64,000 nt of DNA from Glycine soja (taxonomy: Eukaryota; Streptophyta; Magnoliopsida; Fabales; Fabaceae): contig NC_041021.1 in assembly GCF_004193775.1 (NCBI RefSeq), positions 35,661,718 through 35,725,717 on the forward strand, in the 5' to 3' direction. Both the position numbers and the translations under genes were made by a program. Shown here in pieces: positions 35,054 through 46,429 of the stretch (position 1 is the first letter of the stretch; each line of letters begins with the position of its first letter). Below the pieces are notes generated by a model. It was given only the letters and a program-made list of their open reading frames with translations, was not told the origin of the DNA and did no database searches.

Positions 35054-37526
35054 AACATGGGAAAGGTTAGAGAGCTGTGCCGCGACACAATCAATGGGAA
35101 GGTTTTTTAAAGACTATTTTTGGAAAATAATCCTTAAACCCTTGCTGTCTTTTCAACATTTACTTTCAAAGATTTCAAAAATTATCTTAAAAAAATTTAA
35201 CTTAGTTTCAAACATGTCACTACTTATTTTTCTATATTGGTTTTTCAAGAGCCCACTTACATTCAATGACATTAAGATATGTTTTTTTTATAATGATAAC
35301 ACACTTTTTAACGTATTTTTCAAATAAACTTATTCCTATTAATTAAAATTTATTGAATGTTATAATATTATGAGAGAAATTTATCTCATAAAAAATGAGA
35401 TATTAACAATTTTGTGATTTCTTAAAAAAATTAGTCAATAATAAAAATAAATATGTTAATTAGAATAAGTAAGTTAGAAAGTGTGTTCTCCTTAAAAAAA
35501 TGTTATAAAGTATCTTATACATAAACAATTACACATTTGGCAAATGATATAGAAAGAATAAAATATTTGTATTGATATTATTGATGTTAAAATATTTTAA
35601 CAATTTAATATTTTAATAATCTTAATTTATCTTATTTTTTCATCTCCTTCCTAACTTTTTATATATTTTTATTTAGATTTCTTATCATTGAATTAATACA
35701 CTCCTATGTGATTTACTCTTGACACACTCCATAGTTCCCCTTTCAATCCACTTCAATTCAACTCATAATCGACACACGCGCTTGAACACTCCACAGTGAC
35801 ACAATGAGGTTGTGACATAACGTTCAATATTTGTATAAAATTATATCAATACAATGTATTCTCTTATTATTAGTTTCAATTATAAATAATGAAATTTTCT
35901 ATTTTGATATATAAAAAAACTGATTTAAAAATATCATTAAAAAATGAAATTTCAGAAATTTTTAAAATTGTTTTTTATAAGACTATTTTTAAGTTGTCTT
36001 TTTGTATTAATTTTTTTTTTGTCAAAATACTCTTTATTACATTACAATAAATGTTATCAATTAAAAAAATAAGTGCATTCTTTCTTATGAGAAACAAGAA
36101 AGAAAACTAACACACATTAATTAATTAGATAGAAAGTAATTAAATAGAAAGTGACACGGTTAGTTTCAATAATTTAAAGATAATTTTGGAAAATAATATT
36201 TTTAACTAAATTAACTAATTTTCTTAAAGAGGTTGAATTATTTAAAAAGAATGTTATATTTAAAAATTAAGGTAGTATTTTCATTTATTTCAGTTAATAT
36301 AATATATTGAAAAAATTAGAGCAAAGGTATTGTTACTTGCAATTTAATTAAGCACAATAATATATCCTGACAAAGTCATAATGGTTACAAGTTTCCTTTT
36401 TTTTTTTTAGAACATAACGGTACAAGTAAATTGCTTATAAGGGTTCTTTTATCACAAATTACCATAACCTAGGTAAAAAATTCAACGTGTAGCTAGTAAA
36501 TAATATATCATAGACCATTGAGTATTACATAGAGGAGGAAAAACGACAAGCCTAGCTGCAATTAAAAAAAAAATGCTTGTTACGGTGAGGGCAGCATTGA
36601 ATGGGAAAAAAAATGTGAAACGATGTAAGTTGACAACTACTCGTTTTGTCTACACTAGGGGAAAATCTAAAAAACGTGAAGGTTATATATAGTCCACAAC
36701 TATAATTGCAACCACAATATTAAAAATTGGAAGTCTTTGCAATGATATTGAAACCTTGTATCCTAATTCAATAAACTTTGTACCCATCAAGGTGGCATAA
36801 CCGCACTTGTGGACAAAAGCATTTATGTCAACATATACTTCTCTCTTATTATAATAATCGTATGAGAGAAAAAAATATTAAAATAGTTATCATTTTAATT
36901 TTTTAATGTAATATTGATTTATTTATTTTTACTTATATTTCATATAATATTAATAAAGAATTTATAAATAAATTAATGAGGACATATATAAGATTAATTT
37001 TATAAAAATATTACTCTCTTTTATTTATTTATTATTTTTTCTTTATTTGTGTAAAATAATCTAAGAAGTCAATTATAATGGGACAAAGATTAATTTTATT
37101 TTTATGTTAACCTTGATCACATTAGGAGATTATGCCTCGTTTAGTGAAGTCAATTATATATTTTCTTAACAATAAAAGCATCAAATAAATTTTAAATAAA
37201 TTATAATCAAATATTCTAGACAACATGTACATAATACAAACAATACAACTAAGTTCATCACAAGCTTATATATGTCTTAACATATAAAAAAAAAAAGTTC
37301 TCACTGGAGCTTAACATACATGTCTTAACATACAAAAAATTCTAAAGAAATAAATCTAAAAAGTGTCAAGTTCAAGAAAAAAAGTTGTCCAACGTTGTCA
37401 AATATTAACAATATCCTCATCAAGCATTGGACCTGAATTGTCAAAGATCTACAATTTCAAAAAACATATGATAAAATATTATTTCATGAACTAAAACCAA
37501 AAACATAATTATTAAATGTTAGGATT
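35054..37526. other. AT-rich DNA without recognised features
   Basis: Repeated motifs are limited to A/T runs; no coding domain, MITE end or subterminal AAGACGG array was found, which is why the right end of a first CACTA element cannot be placed here. Confidence 0.45.
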
Positions 37527-37914
37527 CACAACTACAAAAGGTGATTTTTAACGACGCGTAATTTAAGACGATTTTTTTCAAAACCATCATCTTTGAAAAT
37601 TTGGTGGCACTTCTGTAAATAATTGAATCCTTTTAAAGACAATTATATAAAAACCGTCTTAGAAACCAAATGTTTCACGATGGTTTTTTAAGACCCGCCT
37701 TTAAAATCAATAAAAAAACATTTTCTCGCTCCCTTCTCCAATTCATCTTTTCCCCTTCTTCAACCCTAACTCTTCTTTTCAACCATATATCGACGACCCT
37801 TTGTTGGACTCCTTCTTGCTCCCCTCCCCTCCCCCCCCCCCCCCATAGAGGCCCTACTATGGTTCGAGCTCGACACAGGTGTCTCACGAGTGTCCTCTAA
37901 GGCACCAATTGGGG

Positions 37915-38410
37915 CTTCGTGAATCACAGAGAATGGTGGCGACGAGGTCAACGACATAGATGATGGTGACAACAAGATGATGACTCTCGAGGACTTCCTC
38001 GCCAAGGACAATGTCGTTGACAACGCCGACCATGACCACAACCACGATCCTGACTATGACAACATCCTTTCATGAATACCTACACTGAGTCACTCTTCAA
38101 ATTCATTATATTCATATTTTCCCTTCAAATCCCTAATCCGCATGAAATCCACTCTTCAATCCCAACGCAGGATTCCAAGGGAGTCCTCAACTTTGATTTT
38201 AAGGGGAGCCTTAATGTCGCCCTCTCCTTATCCTCCACCATTGCCCCTTCTGACCCCCTTATCCCGCACGACTCATCTATGGTCGCCTACACCATGTCTA
38301 ACAGAGGCCTTGCTGCCCCCGCCCTATCCGTGATGGACCTGTGGGCAGCGACAATGTTCCCGGGTAGCGTAGCTTCTGGTAGATGGTGTGTCGACACTGG
38401 CTATGCAGCC
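37915..38410 (+). pseudogene. Captured coding-like piece, possibly bZIP (ABI5/AREB-like); uncertain
   Basis: The plus strand reads GDNKMMTLEDFLAKDNVVDN and, after a stop and shift, NPHEIHSSIPTQDSKGVLNF and SLSSTIAPSDPLIPHDSS. The TLEDFLAK word recalls a conserved motif of ABI5/AREB-type bZIP proteins, but nothing else confirms it and no basic region is seen. Its base composition is GC-richer than the surroundings, as expected for a captured exon. The identity is a weak guess. Confidence 0.3.
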
Positions 38411-38479
38411 TATGCATGAAGGGTGACGCGTGCAGGTTTCTGCATTAGTACGACAAGGAAAGGATTTCGATGTGTCGCT

Positions 38480-39256
38480 TCATCAGGCTCTATGGAGAAT
38501 ATTGGGAACAAGATGGAAGTGGAGAGTATACTCTTGTTTATGAGGATAAGAAGGAAACTTTGTCTTAACTCACTGTTGTTCAGCTCAAAGAGGTTCCCCT
38601 GCTGGTAGAGTTTGCAACAAGCAGGAGGAAGAGAAAGCAATTATGAGGTTATTGGATGGAAGTAGAGAGTATACTCTTGTTTATGAGGATAATGAAGGAG
38701 ACAGGATGCTTGTTGGGGATGTGCCATGGCAGTAAGCATCTTATCACTATCAATCTTATGCACTAATAATTTATTTTATTCAATATTATACTATACTATA
38801 TTGTACCTCAGCACTTGATGTGTGAGGACCAATGACTAATTAACATTTTGATCTTAAGACTGTATTAGATATTAGTTAGATTCCTTGTGCTTAACAATTA
38901 CTATATATTTAATATCAAACAATTTTTTTGCCAATTGTTGTGAAAATCCAAAGCAGTACATGTCATGGCATGTCTGTTCTTTCACATGATAACACCTATA
39001 CAACTATACCCTCTCAGAAATACAAATAAAATATAAATAACTTGCGCAATTGGCTTTTCCCTTTGGTATTTTTTAAATGATTTAGTTATTGCTAGAAAAC
39101 TATGATTGGATGCAAAGATACTTATATTATATGGTTTTTTAATGTCTACATATGAATGGCAGCATGTTTGTATCAACAGTCAAGAGGCTACGAGTGTTGA
39201 AGAGTTCTAAGCTTTCTACTTTCTGCATTTCCTACATGAATCCTACTTCAATTTGA
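38480..39256 (+). pseudogene. Captured gene piece: Aux/IAA protein C-terminus (two exons)
   Basis: Exon A, ending at 38731, reads [14 protein letters not shown], then [20 protein letters not shown], up to W, and donates at GTAAGC. Exon B (39163-39256) reads MFVSTVKRLRVLKSSKLS and stops. These are domains III/IV (PB1) of an Aux/IAA auxin-response repressor, of the PAP1/IAA26-like wording. A shorter partial duplicate of the EYTLVYED region lies just upstream at about 38484-38566, in another frame context. No EAR motif or degron part is present. The fragment contains the acidic face of PB1 but not the whole fold. Confidence 0.78.
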
Positions 39257-39639
39257 TAAGAACCTTGGGAAAACCTCACCACAAAAGCTAACTTTTGTAG
39301 TTGGAGATCTAAAGGCTTTATAGACCCCATGTAATTTAACTCTTTTTTTTTCTTCAAATATGTCTTTTTATTTTTAAATGTTGATCATGGAAAGTTTAGT
39401 CTATGTATATATCAAGCTACCCCAATTTATTGTTTTTTTCCCCTCTATACTGTCATTGGATATCATAGATAAGAATTATGTTTTGTATGCAACCTTTTTT
39501 TATGCAATTGTTTATGGTGAGATTTTTTTTTGAAAGCCCAATGTGAGATAATATTAATAAGCATACTACTTACTATATTGTTGTCTAATTTCCTTGGTTT
39601 ATTATCAAAGAAATTAAGATAAGATATCACAAGAAAGCT

Positions 39640-39779
39640 CCCAAAACTCATTTTTCACATCTCCTTCAAAGAGAGGATTCAAGAGTTTGATCTCCATCAA
39701 CAAGGAGGCTTCATGCACTGCTGCCACAGAAGAGAGTTTCAATGATAATGAATTGGCTCAGAGGAAGGCAGAGGAAGCA
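39640..39779 (+). pseudogene. Exon-like piece of unidentified captured gene
   Basis: The plus strand reads SPSKRGFKSLISINKEASCT then ATEESFNDNELAQRKAEEAG and ends at a GT (GTATGA) donor. Serine-rich and lysine-rich, it might be the N-terminal exon of the ICME gene whose later exons follow, but I do not recognise it securely. Confidence 0.35.
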
Positions 39780-39844
39780 GGTATGATTTTTAAAGTGGGT
39801 ATCATTTGTCTCCTACTAACTACACCATGCCATTAATATCTACT

Positions 39845-39847
<3 letters not shown>

Positions 39848-39901
<54 letters not shown>
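39848..39901. repeat. (AT)n microsatellites
   Basis: Uninterrupted TA tract of about 54 bp; a second lies at 40229-40276. Confidence 0.95.
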
Positions 39902-39902
<1 letters not shown>

Positions 39903-40228
39903 GAGTGCAATTAAAATACCAGATACAAAAATAGGACAGTTTAATCTTCCAATTATTAGTATATTTTTTTTACAATAAAAACCATTAAAATAACTTTATG
40001 TATAACTTTCTGAAATAATTATTATAAATATTAATAATTTTTTATGATATGATGATTCAGGATTGATTGGTAATATAGAAAAACTTATACACTCACAATG
40101 TATTTTGATTAAATTCTAAATATTTTTGCTTTGAGCCTACTTGGACTCAACCCCTCTAGCTGAACGTGTCAGCTTCCTTACTGAGTAAGTTTGCATCTCA
40201 ATTCCTATATTAACATCATATAGTCACT

Positions 40229-40278
<50 letters not shown>

Positions 40279-40591
40279 AAGTTCATGTTTCTAATACCTT
40301 AATTTGTTTGGTTTTTCTCTTGAAATTGAAGGCAAATTGCGTATTACACAGGCCCCATAGGTAAAAACTAGATGATATTAATCTCTCATGATTTACATAC
40401 AATAAAAGGCCAGCATTTCACCAAAACAAAGTAAATGTTGTGAAGTTCTCTCTGTTGGGATCTATTTTCTCAAACCTTCTATTAGTTCTTGGAAGTTCAC
40501 TCCTTTGTGGTGGTTTAAACCTTAGGAAGGAACAAATATATAACAGAGTATATAAGGCTTCATACCTTCTTGTTTCCATAGTTTCAAAATT
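39902..40591. other. Intron-like captured sequence
   Basis: Holds the second TA tract and short exon-like words (near 40140 and 40330) that I could not assign. No further feature is supported. Confidence 0.35.
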
Positions 40592-40865
40592 GGTTAAATT
40601 AACGAGTAGGTCCCTAGACTATATGGGAATTTTTAATTAGGTCCTAAACTAAAAAAAGATTGTACTATGTAAATTTTTTATAATTAAGTCCTTGAAATTA
40701 GTTTGTGGTAGCTTGAAATCATCAGAAAGTGGCAATATGTGGCAGTTTTAAAAATCTTATGGAGTCAATTGCCAACATTTTAAAAGATTAAGGACTCAAT
40801 TACAAATTGTTCAATTTAAAGACCTAACTAAAAATTCCTAAATAGTTCAGGGAATTAATTTAACC
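40592..40865. mobile_element. Mutator-type MITE, 274 bp, 9-bp target duplication
   Basis: Ends begin GGTTAAATTAA on both strands; long imperfect inverted repeats continue (GGAATTTTTA(A/G)TTAGGTC). The flanks TTCAAAATT (40583-40591) and TTGAAAATT (40866-40874) differ at one base of nine. It has no coding capacity and lies within the captured ICME-containing segment. Confidence 0.82.
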
Positions 40866-41219
40866 TTGAAAATTTAGTCATTGTTGAATATTCTTGTTGT
40901 TGCTGAATTCGTTTTGTTATTTGGTGATTGAATGAACAAAAGCAGGCTGATCTAAACTTACTACTTTTGTTGTTGGGGTTGCTATGCCATTTGTTGCCAT
41001 TATTTCTCGGATGTGCCTTAGTAGGGGAATATCCTTCTATAGCCACTAGTAATCTACAATTGTCAAGAGCAGGCAACATTATTATGCTTCTAGCATATGT
41101 TGGATACATCTTTTTTCAATTAAAAACACATGGCTACAATTCAGTTGTGTGTGTATTTCTGATTTCATCAATCTTTTATCTTTTAAAAATGAAATGATTT
41201 CTGTTGGATTTTGGTTTAG

Positions 41220-41895
41220 GTATGAAGCATGTGGCTCCCCTTTAGGACTATAGTTGGAAGAAAGAGGCATTATAGTGGCATGCATTGATAACAGGTACCT
41301 GGTCTCAGTTCAAGCAGTGCAAGATTGAGTCTATAATTTACCTTTGGTCTCACTTGCTCTATGTTCGAGGTATTCTAATAGACAAATTGGGTGCTTTTTA
41401 TAGTAGTTTGTTTCTAGGACAATAAGTCTGGGAAATTCATAAATCATAACTACAAGGATGATTGCATCACACTATGTCCTAAACTTAATGGTGTCTAGTG
41501 GTGTATATCTCAATTGAATTCTTTGTTATTTTTTTATAAGCTAAAAATATAGAACATCACATTTAGTATCTACATTTTTCTAATTGACATCTTAATCTTC
41601 TCAGGGAATTTCCTTCATCATCAACAACATTGCTAATTATGGAGGTGACTATAATAGGTGGCGTGCTACTATGCTACAAGATTCCTTTTCATCATATATT
41701 TAGACATTCAACTATGATATTTAACTTTTCCTCTGTTTTGTTACTATGTTATAGGATTTATCTAATGGGGCAATCTACTGGTGCTCATATTTCTTCTTGT
41801 GCTTTATTGGAGCAAGCAGCCAAAGAATCGAAAAAAGTATATAGTGTTTCTTGGAGCATTTCCCAGTTAAAAGCTTATTTTGGTTTATCTGGAGG
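41220..41895 (+). pseudogene. Captured gene piece: isoprenylcysteine alpha-carbonyl methylesterase (ICME)
   Basis: Three exons with AG/GT borders: 41220-41294 (YEACGSPLGL, stop, LEERGIIVACIDNR), 41605-41657 ([18 protein letters not shown]) and 41755-41895 ([20 protein letters not shown], then [15 protein letters not shown]). They follow plant ICME in order; ICME removes the methyl ester from prenylated proteins and affects abscisic acid signalling. The GQSTG nucleophile elbow keeps its serine (GxSxG). A CAG-to-TAG change in the first exon and the absence of the C-terminal Asp/His part make it inactive. Retained introns show DNA-level capture. Confidence 0.82.
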
Positions 41896-42770
41896 GTAAG
41901 ACATTGGCTAGAGTTCCATGCTTGTCTTAAATTATGTAGAAATGGTCAATTTCAATAATATAAGTATAACCCTGTTCATTCTGGATTGTCTACAAAACAT
42001 CGTTGCATTTCCTTCATACAATTTTGTGTCATATATTTTGATGTTATTTGCTATACAAAGAGGCTTCTTAAGATTAATGGAAAATTTAACTGTGCAATCA
42101 TATGATCAATGTTGCTTTAATTATGGTGCTGAATATTGAGCAATAAATAGCTAACAAGAGCATAAGATGTGTTGCGTAGATGAAATGTTGCATTGGATGA
42201 GTGTGTGGTCACACTAGAAAAGATAAGAAGTGAAAGAATGTATTAAGAGATAAATTAAGACTTGCTCTTATTTAGGAAAAATGGTAGAATCAAGTCTACA
42301 GTAGCTTGGACACAAGAAAATAAGACCAATAGAAGCCCTTATTATAAGAGTTGGTCAAATTGAGGATAGCCCAATAAAAGGTAGATTAAACTAGGATAAA
42401 CTCTCAAGTGAGAATAGAAGAAAAGGATTTAAAAATAAATGGACTGTTTGAAGAATTAGTTTTTCACAAAAGACAATGGCATTGTTTGATCCACGGGCCA
42501 ACCTTGACATGTAGGAGAAGGCTTTGATGTTTGTTGATAAGATGGGTAACTTTTGATGGTTGAATATAGACACAAGTAGTAACTATGATAATGCAAGTAG
42601 TTACAGAATTTCTACCATCTAACTAGATGTGCTAGAGTAGGCTTTTGATGTACCATGCTACCATTTTCTATTAGAATTTATATAAAAAAATCACTATTTA
42701 CATTTTTTATTATTTTTAGAATTTTTCTTTTTTTTATTATTTTATTAGAATTTTTAATTTAAAAAAAAAC
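41896..42770. other. Intron-like flank of the captured ICME piece
   Basis: Follows the last recognised ICME exon; no later ICME exon could be recognised. Moderately AT-rich, no repeat of note. Confidence 0.35.
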
Positions 42771-43301
42771 ACTTTCTAAGGCGGTTCTTTGAAAAATCGT
42801 CTTGGAATCCTTCATTTTTTTTTTAAAAAAATGAGGATTCTAAAATGATTTTCCAGAGAACAGTCTTAGAAAGTCTACTTTCTAAGACGGTTATTTGAAA
42901 AACCATCTTAGAATTCTCGTTTAAAAAAAAAAACAATTCTAAGACGGTTCTTATCGTCTTAGATAAAAATTGTCTTAGAATGACACGTTTTTCTAAGACG
43001 TTTTTTTGGAACTGTCGTCAAAAGTCTTGACTTTTAATGATGTTGGTTTTAAAGACTATTAGACTTTCTAAGACGGTTTTTCAAATAACCGTCTTAGAAT
43101 TCTCGTTTAAAAAAAATAATTCTAAGATGGTTCTTATCGTCTTAGATAAAAATCGTCTTAGAATGACACGTTTTTCTAAGACGGTTTTTTGAAACTGTCG
43201 TCGAAAGTCTTGACTTTTAATGATGTTGGTTTCAAAGACTGTTTAGAACCGTCTTTGTATGTCGTTTAAAACCGTCGTTGTTGCTCCTTTTTGCAGTAGT
43301 G
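42771..43301. repeat. CACTA right subterminal array with 186-bp tandem duplication
   Basis: Many TCTAAGACGG / CCGTCTTAGA pairs in opposite orientation can form short hairpins. A 186-bp unit starting ACTTTCTAAGACGGTT is duplicated (42877-43062 and 43063-43248). The terminus GCAGTAGTG ends at 43301. Confidence 0.85.
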
Positions 43302-44228
43302 TTTGGATGATCCACTAAATTAGACGACCTACCACCCCTTAGTTTTGATGTTTACAAAAATATAAATTGTTGATAAACTAATGAGTTGTTGTTAAGTGCA
43401 TAGAACCATCTTTGTAAAAGAGCTTAATCATTATTATATCAACATCTATAGATTTAGTAAGTCGTGTCCATACATAAAGTGGAAAATGTTTTGTTAAGAT
43501 ATATCTAGCATCCAACACGTTGTAAAATCAATCGCGTCCACTTATTGTGAAAACCAGTATCTATACACTAAGTTGTTTCTTACTCGTGTCCACTTAATAT
43601 ATATCACTTACACACTCATTTTACACTCTTAAAAGTGATGTAGGAATAGTCTATGTTATCCACAAGGGAAGTGCATGATCTCTCTTTACGAAATTCAGTT
43701 TTGTCTCTCTTTATTTGAATTGCTAGCATTTGAATTTAACAAAATGAGAGATTTGAAGAGAATAGAAGGTATATACAAAATATTCTTTCAAAGGTTGCTT
43801 TCAACGCAAAAGAATAGCACATGTTGTTGTTTGTACTATTATTCCTTTTCTCTCCAATCAGAGTGTGCCAGGTTGTCTTGCCTCCATATTTGAGACAACG
43901 GTCATATCAAGACTCAGCGTTAATCTCGTAATAGATCATTCACTGAAGTCTATAAAAGACAGCCTCTACTAAAAAGCAAACACGGAAAAATCATTAAAGA
44001 AATGATAAAAATCTTTGAAGTAAAACTTTGTGAAATCACTAAATGATACACTTGAGATTATATTGTTTATCTTTTTCTAAGCAAAGTTTTTTGTATTCGA
44101 GCTTATATTGTTTATTCACTCTTTAAGTGATCATTCAAACTTTTTTTTGTGAAAGCCATGAGTGCTTAGTGTTAAACAATAATTGAGTGCTCTTAGATTC
44201 AGGGGGAGTCTAAGGGTGTGCTAGAAGC

Positions 44229-44414
44229 TGTAAATCATGAAGATCTTGATGATGTCAAGAAGAATTTGCTTGAGAAAGGGGGAGAATGTAAATCATGAAG
44301 ATTTTGATGATATCAAGAAGAATTTCCTTGAGAAAGGGGGAGAATGTAAATCATGCAAGCTTTGATGGTGTAAAGAAGAAATCACATGTTTGTCATCATC
44401 AAAAAGGGGGAGAA
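44229..44414. repeat. Reiterated LTR-start plus polypurine units
   Basis: Units starting TGTAAATCATG at 44229, 44287 and 44345, and a fourth TGTGAATG at 44415, are each preceded by AAAGGGGGAGAA or by the target site for the first. The first two periods are exactly 58 bp, the third 70 bp. Confidence 0.88.
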
Positions 44415-44600
44415 TGTGAATGTATGTATACATGATTTTGATGATGTCAAAGAAGAATCTAACAAGGCTGCTTCAAATGATAAGCATTTGCTTCAAGAAT
44501 AATTCAAGATTGCTTCAACAAACAAAGCTTTGTTTCAAGATTCACTAAAGACCAAGCCTTGCCTTAAAACATAGTGCTTTCAAGACATGCAAGGCTCTGG

Positions 44601-44813
44601 TAATCGATTACCAGGAAGTGTAATCGATTACCAGAAGACAGGGTTGAGAAATAGTTGTTGAAAAAGGTTTTGAATTTGAATTTTCAACATGTAATCGATT
44701 ACCATATGTCTGTAATCGATTACCAGGAACGAAACTCCTGAAATTCAAATTCAAAAGTCATGACCCTTCAAATTATAACTGTGTAATCGATTACACAAAC
44801 ATTGTAATCGATT
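44601..44813. repeat. Three pairs of TAATCGATTA palindromes
   Basis: Starts at 44601/44621, 44692/44713 and 44784/44804: 20-21 bp within pairs and 91-92 bp between pairs. All six cores are exact. The first reads GGTAATCGATTACC, a 14-bp palindrome. Confidence 0.95.
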
Positions 44814-45878
44814 ACCAGTGGAGAATTTTCAGAAAATCTGCCAACAGTCACATCTTTTCATTGGATTTGTGAATGGCCATCAAAGGCCTATAAATAGGTG
44901 ACTTGGACACGAATTTTATAAGAGAGTTTTGCTTGGCAAAAATGTCTTATCCTCTCAAAAGACAATGAGAGAGATTCCAAAAGAACTTCATTGTCAAATG
45001 CTCTCTCAAAAGAAATCCTTGACCAAACACTTGCAAAATCTATAAGGATTCTTACATGATCTTCATTGTAATATTCTTCTCTTGAAGAGAGATTTCTTCT
45101 TCCATTCTTCTTATTCAATGAGATTGACTAAGAGACTATGAGTCTCTTGTTGTAAAGCATCTGAACACAAGGGATGAGTTGTCCCTGTGTGGTTTAGACT
45201 TTGTAAAGGATTTTACAAAGATAGTGGAAATCTCAAGTGGGTTGCTTGAGTACTGGATGTAGGCACGGGAAGTGGCTGAACCAGTATAAAATTGTGTTTG
45301 CATTCTCTCTTTCCTTATCTTATTTATTTTGTTGCAATCAATTATGTCTTGCATGTTTAAAGAACATTGTTAAATTGATTGTTGTCGCTTTTTCTGCATT
45401 CTAAGCCTATCCCTCTTAAGATTATTGAGGCCTCAAGGTCCAACAGAAGCATCTAGAAGAATACTTGTATAGCCAAGAGTGGCAGGACAAAATACTTGTT
45501 TTGTAATCAAAGTTTTGATTAGTGGAACCTTTTACAGTTGAGTAAAGGAGAACTGAATGTAGTTCTATTTAACTAAACAAGTATAAGCCAAGTGTTTCTA
45601 TATCTCTCTTAAGCGGTTTTATTAAGTATTCTCTTAGGTTACTTTGTCATTATTTTGTCACTATATGTTTATCTGAAAACCTTTTTTTAAGTATTGTTTT
45701 ATATTTATTGGACGATCAACCTTTGTTTTCATCAAACTTGTTTTCCCTTATCAGTGGACGACTCTAGTGCATATATCTTGCTGAACTTGTGATAAAGCTC
45801 TCCATTTACCAAAAAGTTCTTATCTTCGATTAACACAGTATTCAACCCCCTCTTCTAGTGTGAATGTTGATATTTCAT

Positions 45879-46429
45879 TTAATTTGTTGAGAAGTTCATT
45901 AATTACATGTTTCCTTGAAGCAACAATATAGTCTGTGACAATTTTGAGCATATATACCATGACAAAATATCCACACTCATAACTCTTAGGTTGCATTTGA
46001 CACTATAAATGAATATCAAATTTGAATATAATTAGCAACAATTTAAGTAACTACTTTAATTTTTAAAATTGCCAGTTTCTAAACTACTTACATAGGGAAA
46101 AATCAATATAGACTTCTTTTTATTTGTTGACCTCAAACCATCCATCCTTTAATATTCGTCCATAGCTCTAACATAAACAAACAATAATGTGAATTGCATT
46201 ATATGTTTGAGCAATAAACATATGAGAAAATAAATGTTTTAGGGAACTTTGTTTTTCATTTCTTGGTTGATCGTCTTCTTGAGTAACAACCATAATACCA
46301 CCACAATATTTTGCTTAGGACTAATAATCAACAACTACCAGTGGCTCATACAATATTTGAGAACAATTAGTGAGTAGTGATACATAATTTGAAATACCTT
46401 GTAAACATGAACTTACGAATGCAAGTAAG
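45879..46429. other. Decayed transposon sequence, identity unclear
   Basis: Probably the 3' part of the minus-strand Ulp1-like gene and its flank; no secure motif is visible. Confidence 0.35.

Larger units (their letters stand above)
37527..43301 (+). mobile_element. Pack-CACTA element carrying host gene pieces
   Basis: Left end CACAACTACAAAAGG, then ACGACGCGTAATTTAAGACG; right end on the minus strand CACTACTGCAAAAAGGAGC. The inner sequences near both ends carry AAGACGG/CCGTCTT words. Flanks ATT (37524-37526) and TTT (43302-43304) match at two of three bases. Inside are Aux/IAA and ICME exons on the plus strand plus unassigned exon-like pieces; no transposase was seen, so it is non-autonomous. 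Confidence 0.65.
44229..45445 (+). repeat. Solo LTR (1217 bp) with perfect 5-bp target duplication
   Basis: Begins TGTAAATCATG and ends GGTCCAACA; GAAGC flanks both sides (44224-44228, 45446-45450). It shares the GTAGGCACGGG / GTATAAAATTG block with the LTR at 22152-23719. The first 116 bp are two 58-bp units, each ending in a polypurine tract. Six TAATCGATTA palindromes lie at 44601-44813. No internal coding region is left. Confidence 0.9.
43345..45878 (+). repeat. Outer copia-type LTR, interrupted by another LTR
   Basis: Left part about 43345-44228 with a TATA box (CTATAAAAG near 43951); right part 45451 to about 45878, ending in TATTCAACCCCCTCTTC, a wording common near copia LTR ends. Joining across the inner LTR at the GAAGC duplication gives a continuous sequence. 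The outer boundaries are estimates. Confidence 0.5.

Noticed and set aside
34577..35110. Plus-strand 177-codon frame
   Set aside because: Antisense of the eIF4B piece, whose minus-strand reading has recognisable motifs; the plus reading has none.
40137..40190. Possible ICME exon (YLDSTPLAERVSFLTE with a GTAAGT donor)
   Set aside because: Wording does not match ICME or any family I recognise; the acceptor is weak.
39850..40280. TA tracts as origin or matrix-attachment signals
   Set aside because: Plain microsatellites; nothing in the sequence supports a special role.
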